Source of the DNA: SZUA-35 sp965530755
GTDB taxonomy: Bacteria > Actinomycetota > Acidimicrobiia > Acidimicrobiales > SZUA-35
Direction of reading: 5' to 3'
Length of the DNA stretch: 36,664 nt
Assembly (NCBI GenBank): GCA_965530755.1
Contig: CBESNA010000039.1
Span: 1-36,664 of the forward strand
Below the pieces are notes generated by a model. It was not told where the DNA came from and ran no database searches. It saw only the letters and a program-made list of their open reading frames with translations. Numbering within the stretch: the first letter of the stretch is position 1; each line of letters begins with the position of its first letter. Position numbers and translations under genes: made by a program. Below are positions 8,767-16,302 of this stretch, one piece after another.

Positions 8767-9585
8767 ATGGGTGCCTCTTGGAAACCTTCCGCTCGGACTT
8801 CTGGTCGCTTTCAGTCTGTTGTCGTGATCGACGAGACGGGATCCACGAATGCCGATCTCGTGCAGCGGGCGAACGAAGGGGCTCCGCCCGGAGATGTCCT
8901 GATCGCCCGACATCAAACGGCGGGCCGGGGACGGCAGGGCCGGAGCTGGTTCGACCGGCCCGATTCGAGCCTGCTCATGTCGTGGTCGATCGACATCCAC
9001 CCAGATTTTGCTCCGCTGGTGCCGTTGGTCGTCGGAACCGCGGTGTCGACGGCCATCGACCGCACGGTCGGAGTGCCTGTGACGGGTCTGAAATGGCCGA
9101 ACGACGTGCTGGCGCCCGGTCATCACGAGCGAAAGCTCACCGGGATCCTGGCCGAGGCGGTGGCGACACCTCGCGCCGCCGGCTCGGCTCCGACCATCCG
9201 TGTCGTGGTCGGGATGGGCACGAATCTCGATCTCGGACTCGATCGCGACGATGTCCCGCCCGACGTCCGGGCAAGAGCGGTCGATCTCCAGACCCTGCTG
9301 GCCACGGCCCCCGGGGCGGTTTCGATCGACCGCCCGTCGCTGGTCGAAGCGATTCTGGACGCATGCGACGACTGCATCGATGAGCTCGAGCGTTCTCCGG
9401 GAGCTGCGATCGACACCTATCGCTCGAAATGCCTCACGATCGGCCGTTCCCTCCGATTCGAGACGCCGACGGGCGACGTCGAGGGTCGTGCTGTGGACGT
9501 CAGCGTCGACGGCGCCCTGCTGCTCGAGGAGGTCGATGGCAACATCAGACGGCTCACGGCGGGTGACGCACACCACACTCGGTGA
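8767..9585 (+). CDS. birA: Biotin--[acetyl-CoA-carboxylase] ligase
   Basis: 272 residues. It activates biotin with ATP to biotinyl-5'-AMP and attaches it to the Lys of biotin carrier domains. Diagnostic motifs are STNADLVQRANEGAP, GRGRQGR at 53-59 (biotinyl-AMP binding loop), LKWPNDVL near 108-115, and RKLTGILAE with Lys123. The C-terminal SH3-like domain follows (about 225-270). There is no N-terminal helix-turn-helix, so this is a monofunctional (group I) ligase and not a repressor. It is divergent to accA, whose carrier domain is its likely target. ATG 8767 is supported by the -10 hexamer eight bases upstream. Downstream an M23 peptidase gene follows after 77 bases containing a small hairpin. 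Confidence 0.95.
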   Translation: MGASWKPSARTSGRFQSVVVIDETGSTNADLVQRANEGAPPGDVLIARHQTAGRGRQGRSWFDRPDSSLLMSWSIDIHPDFAPLVPLVVGTAVSTAIDRTVGVPVTGLKWPNDVLAPGHHERKLTGILAEAVATPRAAGSAPTIRVVVGMGTNLDLGLDRDDVPPDVRARAVDLQTLLATAPGAVSIDRPSLVEAILDACDDCIDELERSPGAAIDTYRSKCLTIGRSLRFETPTGDVEGRAVDVSVDGALLLEEVDGNIRRLTAGDAHHTR

Positions 9586-9591
9586 CAAGAC

Positions 9592-9605
9592 GGGTCGATT
9601 GACCC
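9592..9605 (+). terminator. Short stem-loop after birA
   Basis: GGGTC, four-base loop, GACCC, seven bases after the birA stop. The stem is only five pairs and has no following T run, so a terminator role is weak; it could also be fortuitous. Confidence 0.2.
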
Positions 9606-9662
9606 AGGCCCAACGGCCCATGGACTGCTCAGGTTCATGGGGGCGCGTGCCGATGGAAGTTC

Positions 9663-11117
9663 GTGCACAACCTTGCCTGCGAGGACCTACGAGGTTCCGC
9701 TTCCTCCACGGCCCGCAGCCAACGCGCCGCACGCAGCCGTCGCTACGTGGCTGTTTTCGTCGCCGCTCTGGCGTTTGGGGCCTCCGTGACGTCACCGGCG
9801 TCTGCTCAGTCCGACCCCACCACGACGCAGCCGCCGACCACTGCCGCTCCGACCACCGCTGCTCCGACCACTGCCGCTCCGACCACTGCCGCTCCGACCA
9901 CTGCCGCTCCGACCACGACCTCCCCCGCGACGCCGTCGACCGCGGGAGCTGGGCCGGCTTCGTCGACCGACACCACCGCGCCCGGAGCTCAGCCGGGGGA
10001 TGAGACGACCACGACCATCGATCCGGACTCGCCGGAGGCCACCGATCCACTCGTCGGCGAGGAGCCGTCCGAGACCGTGCCCGTCGTCGACGTCGAGATT
10101 CCCGACCGCAACGGTCGCTACAACGGGCAACCCGACTTCAAGGAAACTCAGGTTCTCTGGGGCAGCGTCCGTGAAGCGGAGGCCAGACTGGCCGAGGCAG
10201 AGAACCAACACCTCGTTGCGGTGGCGACCGTCAAGTCCCTGCGCCTTCGGATGAAAGAGCTCCGGGATCAGATCGCCGGCTTCGACGATGAAACCGTCCG
10301 TACGATCGAGGAGCTCGAGGCGGCCGAGACTCTGCTCGAACTCCGGGCGCTGACCGCGTTCGTACGAGGGGATTCCTTCGAATCGATGGGAGCGATCGAC
10401 CACGACGCGATCCTCCAGTCGATGGCTCAGCAGACGATGGTCGAGTCGGTCTTCGACCAGGACGAGGTCGCGATCGAGAACATCGAGACGCTCCGATCGA
10501 AGCTCGGCGTCGATGTTGCTGCCGCCCACGACCGGCTCGATTTCGTCGAGGGCCTCGAAGCCGACGCGATCCTCGATGTCGAGGCCGCGCTGCTCGAGAT
10601 CGACCAGGCCAAGCTGGAGCTCCGAGCCTTCGCAGCCGGCAGCGAGGTCTTCATCGATGGACTCGTGTTCCCCGTCGGCACCGGCGTCGAGACACCGCTG
10701 ATCGATTCCTTCGGCTTTGCCCGTATGACGGGAACACCAGACCAGCACTGGCACGAGGGCATCGACATCTTCGCGCCGACCGGAACGCCGCTGTACGCCA
10801 CCGAACGCGGGATCATCACCCGAATTGGGGTTGGTCGACTCGGAGGACTGAAGCTGTGGGTGCGAGGCGAGAGCGGCACCGACTGGTACTACGCACATCT
10901 CTCCGCGTTCAACGATCAACTCCGCGAGGGTGATCTCGTCGAGGCCGGCGACGTCGTCGGCTACGTCGGCCAATCCGGCAACGCCGTCGGAACTCCGCCG
11001 CACGTCCACATGCAGATGCACCCTGGTGGCGGTCGACCGGTGAACCCTTATCCGTTGTTGAACATGCGACTCGAGCTCGACGCCGAGGCGGCACTCGCCG
11101 ACCAGCGCGAGCCCTGA
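9663..11117 (+). CDS. Secreted coiled-coil M23 peptidase with Pro/Thr repeat region
   Basis: About 484 residues from GTG 9663, with GGAA about five bases upstream. A basic N-terminus, hydrophobic segment (VAVFVAALAFGASV) and AxA site near SPASAQ form a signal peptide. Next come a low-complexity PTTAA repeat region (residues 58-82), an acidic Thr-rich stretch, and a long helical coiled coil (about 165-330). The C-terminal LytM/M23 domain has Zn ligands in HEGIDIFAP (H-x3-D), YYAHLS and HVHMQMHPGG (HxH). All catalytic residues are present, so it should cleave peptidoglycan peptides outside the membrane. The coiled-coil plus M23 layout resembles EnvC-type hydrolases or amidase activators, but no FtsEX pair is adjacent. 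Its 3' end overlaps the convergent ABC ATPase gene by 70 bases. A second M23 gene lies at 14484. Confidence 0.88.
   Translation: MHNLACEDLRGSASSTARSQRAARSRRYVAVFVAALAFGASVTSPASAQSDPTTTQPPTTAAPTTAAPTTAAPTTAAPTTAAPTTTSPATPSTAGAGPASSTDTTAPGAQPGDETTTTIDPDSPEATDPLVGEEPSETVPVVDVEIPDRNGRYNGQPDFKETQVLWGSVREAEARLAEAENQHLVAVATVKSLRLRMKELRDQIAGFDDETVRTIEELEAAETLLELRALTAFVRGDSFESMGAIDHDAILQSMAQQTMVESVFDQDEVAIENIETLRSKLGVDVAAAHDRLDFVEGLEADAILDVEAALLEIDQAKLELRAFAAGSEVFIDGLVFPVGTGVETPLIDSFGFARMTGTPDQHWHEGIDIFAPTGTPLYATERGIITRIGVGRLGGLKLWVRGESGTDWYYAHLSAFNDQLREGDLVEAGDVVGYVGQSGNAVGTPPHVHMQMHPGGGRPVNPYPLLNMRLELDAEAALADQREP
9834..9908 (+). repeat. Five 15-bp tandem repeats encoding PTTAA
   Basis: Five head-to-tail copies of CCGACCACTGCCGCT, the second with two silent changes, followed by a partial copy. 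The unit is in frame and encodes a Pro-Thr-Thr-Ala-Ala linker after the signal peptide, typical of wall-spanning or O-mannosylated stalks. Copy number may vary among strains. Confidence 0.9.
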
Positions 11118-11890
11118 CGGCTCAGGCAGACCGCCATCGAGAACAGATCGCCGAGCAGCGACTCGTCGAGGATGTCCTCGATCGGCCCGGATGCAACAGC
11201 ACGGCCATCGGCGATGGCGAGCAGGTGCGTCGAAGATGGCGGAATGTCTTCAACGTGGTGTGTGACGAGGACGGTCGCTGGGGCTCCGCCGGATGCGAGT
11301 TGGTCCAGCGAGCCGATCAGCTGCTCGCGTCCGATGAAATCGAGCCCGGCCGTCGGCTCGTCCAGCAAGAGAACAGCGGGGCGGGCCATGAGCGAGCGGG
11401 CCAACAGCACTCGCTGGCGCTCGCCGGACGACAGTGTGGCGAACGACTGATCGACAGCATGCGGTATGCCGACCTGGTGGAGCAGGTCGCTTGCCCGTTC
11501 GGTGTCCTTGGGGTCATAGGAGTGCCACCATGGCTCGAGCGCGCCGAAACGACCGCAACGCACGACCTCCTCGCCGGTCAGTGATCCACGGAGCTGATCG
11601 ACCAATCCGGCGGAGCTGACACCGATGGATGCTCGAAGTCCCCGGATGTCGGTAGTGCCGAGTTCCGTTCCGAGCACGATGACCCGCCCGGCGGACGGGT
11701 GCATCTGCAGTCCGGCCATTTTCAGCACCGTCGACTTGCCGCCACCGTTGGGTCCGATCACGATCCAGTGTTCATGGGCGCCGACCGCCAGGGAGATCTG
11801 GTCGACGACCAGACGGCCATCGATCACGCGGCTGACGTTGTCGAGCTCGAGCACCGGCGGGGAAGGATTTGAGCGAGACTTGTTCGACAC
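11048..11890 (-). CDS. ABC transporter ATP-binding protein (stand-alone)
   Basis: 280 residues. Walker A is GPNGGGKST near residue 46, the Q-loop region is in the segment SAGLVDQLRGS, the ABC signature is LSSGERQRVLLARSL and Walker B is VLLLDEPTAGLDF. The H-loop is VTHHVED. It is a cytosolic ATPase of unknown substrate. The short inter-motif segment with EPWWHSYDPKDTERA recalls the YlmA/ModF-like stand-alone ATPases, but I would not name it. No permease gene is next to it. The divergent CNNM gene starts 44 bases away. GTG 11890 is supported by TACGGT seven bases upstream. The C-terminal tail is Ser/Ala-rich (about the last 24 residues) and is encoded in the 70 bases that overlap the M23 gene, so it may be a recent read-through extension. 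Confidence 0.88.
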   Translation of the reverse strand: MSNKSRSNPSPPVLELDNVSRVIDGRLVVDQISLAVGAHEHWIVIGPNGGGKSTVLKMAGLQMHPSAGRVIVLGTELGTTDIRGLRASIGVSSAGLVDQLRGSLTGEEVVRCGRFGALEPWWHSYDPKDTERASDLLHQVGIPHAVDQSFATLSSGERQRVLLARSLMARPAVLLLDEPTAGLDFIGREQLIGSLDQLASGGAPATVLVTHHVEDIPPSSTHLLAIADGRAVASGPIEDILDESLLGDLFSMAVCLSRQGSRWSASAASASSSSRMFNNG

Positions 11891-11897
11891 CCGACGA

Positions 11898-11903
11898 ACC
11901 GTA
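11898..11903 (-). promoter_or_regulatory. -10 element (TACGGT), leaderless start of ABC ATPase
   Basis: Minus-strand TACGGT ends seven bases before GTG 11890, the spacing expected when the transcript begins at the start codon. Confidence 0.45.
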
Positions 11904-11916
11904 CCGTCGCGCCCAG

Positions 11917-11922
11917 TACCCT
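11917..11922 (+). promoter_or_regulatory. -10 element (TACCCT) of CNNM gene pair
   Basis: TACCCT lies 12 bases before ATG 11935, so the leader would be about five bases. It lies 14 bases from the divergent TACGGT box, so the two promoters overlap almost entirely. Confidence 0.4.
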
Positions 11923-11934
11923 CTGCCCCGCATC

Positions 11935-13260
11935 ATGAACGTCTTCGTCGGCATCCTGCTCGTCCTGCTACTGATCGCGGCAAACGGGTTCTTCGTCGCC
12001 GTCGAGTTCGCGCTGGTCGCCTCCGACCGCTCGAAGCTCGAGGCCAGAGCAGCCGAGGGCAAGTGGGCTGCCAAACAGGCGCTCGCCATCTTCTCCCGCC
12101 TGTCCTTCCATTTGTCGGGTGCGCAGCTTGGCATCACGATCACGAGCCTCGTGCTCGGTTTCCTCATCGAGCCGCTCGTTGGCGAGCTCATCGAGCCTTT
12201 GGTCGAGCCGCTGGTCGGCACCGGCTCGGGTTTCACGATCGCCATCGCCATCGCCATCGCCACCGTGCTGCAGACCGTGCTCGGCGAGCTGATCCCGAAG
12301 AACCTGGCGATCGCCAAGCCTGAGGCGGTTGCCCAGGCCTTGGCGCCGGCGGCGCAGATGGTCCACACCATCCTCAGCCCTTTCATCATCTTGTTCAACG
12401 GTGCCGCCAACTGGACGGTCCGTCGCTTGGGCATCGAACCGCGGGAAGAGCTGAGCGCCGTGCGCAGCCTCGAGGAGATCGAATACCTGATCCGATCGTC
12501 CGGAGAGACCGGGACCATCGCGCCAGACGCTGTCGACCTGCTCGAGCGGTCGCTGCGGTTCAATGACAAGGACGCCGCAGACGCCCTCACGCCTCGGGTC
12601 CACGTCACCGGTCTCCCCATCGATGCGACGGTCGGCGATCTCGTCGAGCTCACCCGGTCGAGCGGACACAGTCGATATCCGGTCTACGGAGATGACCTCG
12701 ACGACGTCCGCGGGGTCGTGGACATCGCTGCGGTCTTCTCGCTCAGCGAGACCGATCGGGATGCGGTACCGATCCGGCGGATCATGCGAGAGCCCACCGT
12801 CGTCCCCGAGACGCGAGACCTGAAGGCCATCCTCGATGACTTCAACCGTGTCGAGACCGATCTGCTCATCGTGCTCGACGAGCACGGAGGGATGGCAGGC
12901 GTCCTGACCCTCGAGGACGTCCTCGAGGAGCTGGCGGGTGACGTCGACGACGAATACGACGCTGCCACTCGCACCACGCGGACCCGCAGCGGAGTCTCGG
13001 TGGTTGCGGGCACGCTGCACGCAGACGAGGTCACCGAGGCCACGGGCTTCGAGATGCCGGAAGGCGACTACGAGACAATCGCCGGCTTCGTGCTCGACGT
13101 GCTCGGCCGGATACCGGACGAGGGCGACCACCTCGAACACGAGGGCTGGCAAATCGAGGTCGTGGCGATGGACCGGCTCCGGGTCGCGTCTGTCCAGATC
13201 ATCGCTCCGGATGATGACGGTGCCACCGACCGGTCAGCCGACATGCAGGTGCAGCAATGA
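11935..13260 (+). CDS. CNNM/HlyC-family membrane transporter with CBS and CorC/HlyC domains
   Basis: 441 residues. The N-terminal DUF21/CNNM membrane domain (about 1-185) starts MNVFVGILLVLLLIAANGFF and holds the conserved SGAQLGITITSLVLGFL and GELIPKNLAI. A CBS pair follows (about 205-330, with VLDEHGGMAGVLTLEDVLEE). The C-terminal CorC/HlyC domain (about 345-425) contains GDYETIAGFVLDVLGRIP. Members of this family export or regulate Mg2+ or Co2+ at the cytoplasmic membrane, with the CBS pair sensing nucleotide. Upstream in-frame extension to 11869 is rejected because it crosses the promoter. It overlaps the next, homologous gene by 4 bases (ATGA), so the two are translationally coupled. 'Hemolysin' names in databases are historical. 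Confidence 0.93.
   Translation: MNVFVGILLVLLLIAANGFFVAVEFALVASDRSKLEARAAEGKWAAKQALAIFSRLSFHLSGAQLGITITSLVLGFLIEPLVGELIEPLVEPLVGTGSGFTIAIAIAIATVLQTVLGELIPKNLAIAKPEAVAQALAPAAQMVHTILSPFIILFNGAANWTVRRLGIEPREELSAVRSLEEIEYLIRSSGETGTIAPDAVDLLERSLRFNDKDAADALTPRVHVTGLPIDATVGDLVELTRSSGHSRYPVYGDDLDDVRGVVDIAAVFSLSETDRDAVPIRRIMREPTVVPETRDLKAILDDFNRVETDLLIVLDEHGGMAGVLTLEDVLEELAGDVDDEYDAATRTTRTRSGVSVVAGTLHADEVTEATGFEMPEGDYETIAGFVLDVLGRIPDEGDHLEHEGWQIEVVAMDRLRVASVQIIAPDDDGATDRSADMQVQQ
12238..12261 (+). repeat. Four ATCGCC hexamer repeats in membrane-helix coding region
   Basis: Four in-frame copies of ATCGCC encode alternating Ile-Ala within a membrane helix. Simple repeats such as this can slip, but here each unit is six bases, so changes would keep the frame. 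Confidence 0.7.
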
Positions 13261-14345
13261 TGTTCGCAAGCGGGAACGCAGCCGGACTGTCGACGGGATG
13301 GTCGCTTGTCACAGCCGTTGCCCTGATCATCGCCAACGGGTTCTTCGTGGCCTACGAGTTCGCCATGATCGCGGCGAAGAAGTCGGCGTTCGAAGCAGCT
13401 GCCGAGGAAGGCCGGCGCATCTCGCGAGCGGCCGTCGATGCCATGTCCGACCTCTCGATGCAGCTGGCGGGCGCACAGTTCGGCATCACGATGGCCACGC
13501 TCGGCCTGGGCTACGTCGGGGAGCCAGTGCTCGCTGCCGTCTTCGAGAACCTTCTCGATCAGCGGCTGTCCGAGGACGTCACTCGAGTCGTGAGCTTCGT
13601 GGTGGCGCTCTTCATCGTGTCCTTCCTCCACCTCGTGGTCGGTGAGATGGTGCCGAAGAACATTGCGATCGCGGCGCCCGAACCCACCGTCCGATGGCTG
13701 GTGTTGCCGGCGAAGGTCTACGTCGGGTTGTTCCGGCCGGTGATCCTGCTCCTGAACACCTTGGCGAACGCAGGCTGTCGCCTGGTCGGTGTCGAGCCTC
13801 GTGATGAGCTGACGTCGTCGCACTCGGCTTCGGAGCTGGCATCCATCTTCCACCTGTCGTCGGTCGGTGGAGGCATCGAATCGGACAATGCTGAGCGTCT
13901 GCGGGGCGCCCTCGACTTCGCCCAGCGCACAGTTGGTGACGTTGCCCGGCCACTCGCTGAGACCCCGACGATTCGACGAGGCGACACCTTCGCCGTCGCC
14001 GAGCGGACCGTGGCCGAAAACAATGTCACCCGACTTCCCGTTCGGTCGATCACGCGGGGGACCACCCGCATCGTTGGATATGTGCACGCCAAGGATCTGC
14101 TCGTGGCCTCGGCCGAGAGAAACGAGCCGGTGCCGGACTCGTTGCGGCGCGACATGGTGGTGGTGCGTCCCGACCAGACGCTCGTCCAGGTGCTTCGGAT
14201 GTTGAAACAGCAGCGGCTCCAGATGGCGTTGGTCGCCGAGACCACGGGGCCGATCGGCGTGATCTCGGTCGAGGAGATCGTCGAAGCACTCACACAGGAT
14301 CCTCCTGAGGTGGACGTGTCGGCGGCAGGGTCCACCCACCACTGA
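13257..14345 (+). CDS. Second CNNM/HlyC-family protein, lacking C-terminal CorC domain
   Basis: 362 residues, coupled to the preceding paralogue by a 4-base ATGA overlap. It has the DUF21/CNNM membrane domain (about 1-190: ALIIANGFFVAYEFAMIAA, LAGAQFGITMATLGLGYVGE, VVGEMVPKNIAIAAPEP). A CBS pair covers about 210-345 and ends IGVISVEEIVEALTQD. The CorC/HlyC domain of the first protein is absent. Tandem full-length and short CNNM genes are common in actinobacteria and probably form a heteromeric divalent-cation transporter; that is inference. Two start codons in a row (ATG ATG) occur, and the first is the one overlapping the stop. Downstream, a short AATCA-GTC-TGATT palindrome lies after the stop. 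Confidence 0.92.
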   Translation: MMFASGNAAGLSTGWSLVTAVALIIANGFFVAYEFAMIAAKKSAFEAAAEEGRRISRAAVDAMSDLSMQLAGAQFGITMATLGLGYVGEPVLAAVFENLLDQRLSEDVTRVVSFVVALFIVSFLHLVVGEMVPKNIAIAAPEPTVRWLVLPAKVYVGLFRPVILLLNTLANAGCRLVGVEPRDELTSSHSASELASIFHLSSVGGGIESDNAERLRGALDFAQRTVGDVARPLAETPTIRRGDTFAVAERTVAENNVTRLPVRSITRGTTRIVGYVHAKDLLVASAERNEPVPDSLRRDMVVVRPDQTLVQVLRMLKQQRLQMALVAETTGPIGVISVEEIVEALTQDPPEVDVSAAGSTHH

Positions 14346-14469
14346 CGAATCAGTCTGATTGCCCAGGCAACGGCGGAGCAGTCAACGGGCGGTTCGCATC
14401 GGAGATGCAGCCGTATGGCCACACACAGTGGCAGTTGGCCACGGAGGGCGTGTTCTGCGGTGATCCCGC
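14346..14469. other. Intergenic region with two small inverted repeats
   Basis: This spacer has no coding sequence. It contains AATCA-GTC-TGATT at 14348-14360, just after the CNNM stop, and GCCAC-ACACA-GTGGC at 14418-14432. Neither has a T run. A role as terminator of the CNNM pair or as a control site for the M23 gene is possible but not shown. Confidence 0.3.
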
Positions 14470-14475
14470 TATCAT
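14470..14475 (+). promoter_or_regulatory. -10 element (TATCAT), leaderless start of second M23 gene
   Basis: TATCAT ends eight bases before GTG 14484. It is the closest of the set to the TATAAT consensus and fixes the start over longer frames beginning at 14415. Confidence 0.55.
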
Positions 14476-14483
14476 CGCCCGCC

Positions 14484-15605
14484 GTGTTCCTGCTCCGTGC
14501 TGTGCCTCGTCAAAAGGGACTGATCCGTCGATCGATCGTCGCCGTGGCGTTTGTCGCCATTTCGACGGCGGCGCTGGTCGCCGTTCCCGTCGACGCCCAG
14601 GAGACCCCTGGTCTCGACGAGGCTCGAGCCAGGGCGCTGATCCTCAGCAGGGACATCAACGACGCCGAGGTCGCACTCGGCGAACTCGAGACGCAGATCA
14701 CAGAAGCCGAGTCGTCGCGCTCGATCCTCGTCGAGGAACTTGGTTCGCTCTCCGATCAGGTCGCCATCGCCGCCATCGACAGTTTCGCGCGGCCCAATGA
14801 TCCGCCTGCGTTGTTCAACGGCGCCGATCTGTCGGCCACCCTTCGAGGCGAGACCTTGGGCGAAGCGGCCCTGGGCATCGATGTCGATGCACTCGAGGAG
14901 TACGGCATCGTGTTGAGAAATCTCGATCTCGTCGATGCGAGTCTTGTCGAGGCACGTGCGGCGAAGGACATCGAACTCGATGCGCTGGCCTCTGCGAGGT
15001 CGGAGCTCGACATCGAGTTGGACCGACTCGAGGAGCTCGAACGGGAACGTCTCGCCGAGATTGCTCGGCAGGCCGAGATCGAGCGGCAGCGGGCGGCGGA
15101 GGAGGCTGCGGCCGAAGCCGCTGTTCGTGCCGGGTTGGGCGCTCCCGCCGCAGCAGACCCGGTCGTGGGCGACACGCCATCGACCCAGACCCCGGCGACA
15201 ACGCCGGCTCCCACGGGTGGCCAATTGGCCTACTGTCCGGTCCAAGGCGCCGTGTCGTTCATCGACTCCTGGGGGTACTCCAGATCGGGTGGTCGATCGC
15301 ACAAGGGTGTCGACATGATGGCCACGACCGGCACGCCGATCGTGGCGCCAGTTTCCGGGACGGTGACGCATCGATCGAATCGCGTCGGCGGTCGTTCTTT
15401 CCACCTCGACGGCAACGACGGCAACTACTACTACGGCACCCACATGTCCGGATACGGGGAATCGGGATCGGTCACTGCGGGCACCGTGATCGGGTACGTC
15501 GGGGACGACGGCAACGCCCGCGGCATTCCGCACTTGCACTTCGAGATCCATCCCGGTGGCGGTTCAGCGGTCAACCCGTACCCCGCGACCAACGCTGCCT
15601 GCTGA
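14484..15605 (+). CDS. Secreted coiled-coil M23 peptidase
   Basis: About 373 residues. N-terminal signal peptide: basic start (RAVPRQKGLIRRS), hydrophobic VAVAFVAISTAALVAV and cleavage near VDAQ. A long charged coiled coil spans about 30-210 and is rich in Glu, Leu and Arg. A Pro/Thr linker follows (PSTQTPATTPAPTGG), then the C-terminal M23 domain with SHKGVDMMATTGTPIVAP (H-x3-D), YYGTHMSGYG and HLHFEIHPGG (HxH), all Zn ligands intact. It should be a peptidoglycan endopeptidase or regulator outside the membrane. It resembles the first M23 protein, with the same HPGGG and VNPYP ending, but lacks the PTTAA stalk. The CNNM pair lies between them. GTG 14484 chosen for the -10 element and signal peptide. 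Confidence 0.9.
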   Translation: MFLLRAVPRQKGLIRRSIVAVAFVAISTAALVAVPVDAQETPGLDEARARALILSRDINDAEVALGELETQITEAESSRSILVEELGSLSDQVAIAAIDSFARPNDPPALFNGADLSATLRGETLGEAALGIDVDALEEYGIVLRNLDLVDASLVEARAAKDIELDALASARSELDIELDRLEELERERLAEIARQAEIERQRAAEEAAAEAAVRAGLGAPAAADPVVGDTPSTQTPATTPAPTGGQLAYCPVQGAVSFIDSWGYSRSGGRSHKGVDMMATTGTPIVAPVSGTVTHRSNRVGGRSFHLDGNDGNYYYGTHMSGYGESGSVTAGTVIGYVGDDGNARGIPHLHFEIHPGGGSAVNPYPATNAAC

Positions 15606-15612
15606 CGAAGCC

Positions 15613-16257
15613 ATGTACGTGCCGGAAGCCTTCGCCGAGCGAGATCCAGCTGTTCTCCGCTCAGTCATCGACGCAGCGTCCATCGCCTCGCTCGTGAGCG
15701 TCGTCGACGGCTCGCTCTTCGCGACCACCGTCCCGCTGCTCTACGACGATGTCGCAGGGACGCCTCGGTTGATCGGGCACCTGGCCAGGAAGAACCCCCA
15801 AGCACGACCGCTGAGTGAGCCGGTCGAGGCGTTGGCGATCTTCGCCGGGGCCGATGGCTACGTCTCTCCATCCATGTATCCGTCCAAGGCCGAGCACGGC
15901 AAGGTCGTTCCGACCTGGAACTACGAATCGGTCCATGTGTGGGGCCCTCTGATCTTGCACGACGACCCGATGTGGACACTCGAGCTCGTGAGCCGTCTGA
16001 CCGATCACCACGAATCGAGACTCGATGGCATGCCATGGTCGGTGGTCGATGCGCCTCCTGAATTCGTGGACGCGCAGCTCAAGGGCATCGTCGGCATCGA
16101 GATCCCGATCGATCGGGTCATCGGGAAACGCAAGCTCAGCCAGAACCGCACCGATGCTGATCGGGCCGGCGTGGCCCAGGGATTCGCCGCTCGCGTGGCG
16201 GATGGCGTCGATGGCGACAGCGCCATAACGAGACGTATGGCAGCACCCCTCGACTGA
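15613..16257 (+). CDS. PaiB-like FMN-binding protein
   Basis: 214 residues from ATG 15613, eight bases after the M23 stop. The start MYVPEAFAE and the segments GHLARKNPQ and AIFAGADGYVSPSMY are typical of the FMN-binding split-barrel PaiB family. So is PTWNYESVHVWG, followed by KGIVGIEIPIDRVIGKRKLSQN. PaiB was described in Bacillus as a negative regulator of sporulation and protease genes. Most homologues are of unknown activity and probably bind FMN or act as oxidoreductases. No DNA-binding motif is visible, so 'transcriptional regulator' in database names is not supported here. An earlier start at 15556 would overlap the peptidase and is rejected. It may be co-transcribed with the M23 gene. 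Confidence 0.85.
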   Translation: MYVPEAFAERDPAVLRSVIDAASIASLVSVVDGSLFATTVPLLYDDVAGTPRLIGHLARKNPQARPLSEPVEALAIFAGADGYVSPSMYPSKAEHGKVVPTWNYESVHVWGPLILHDDPMWTLELVSRLTDHHESRLDGMPWSVVDAPPEFVDAQLKGIVGIEIPIDRVIGKRKLSQNRTDADRAGVAQGFAARVADGVDGDSAITRRMAAPLD

Positions 16258-16302
16258 TCGTGCTTGGCCGCGTCAGGGGTCCTCGTGCTACGAAGTCCGG
16301 TG

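Noticed and set aside
9586..9662. c-di-AMP (ydaO) riboswitch before the M23 gene
   Set aside because: Such riboswitches precede wall hydrolases in actinobacteria, but the spacer is only 77 bases and shows none of the conserved elements.
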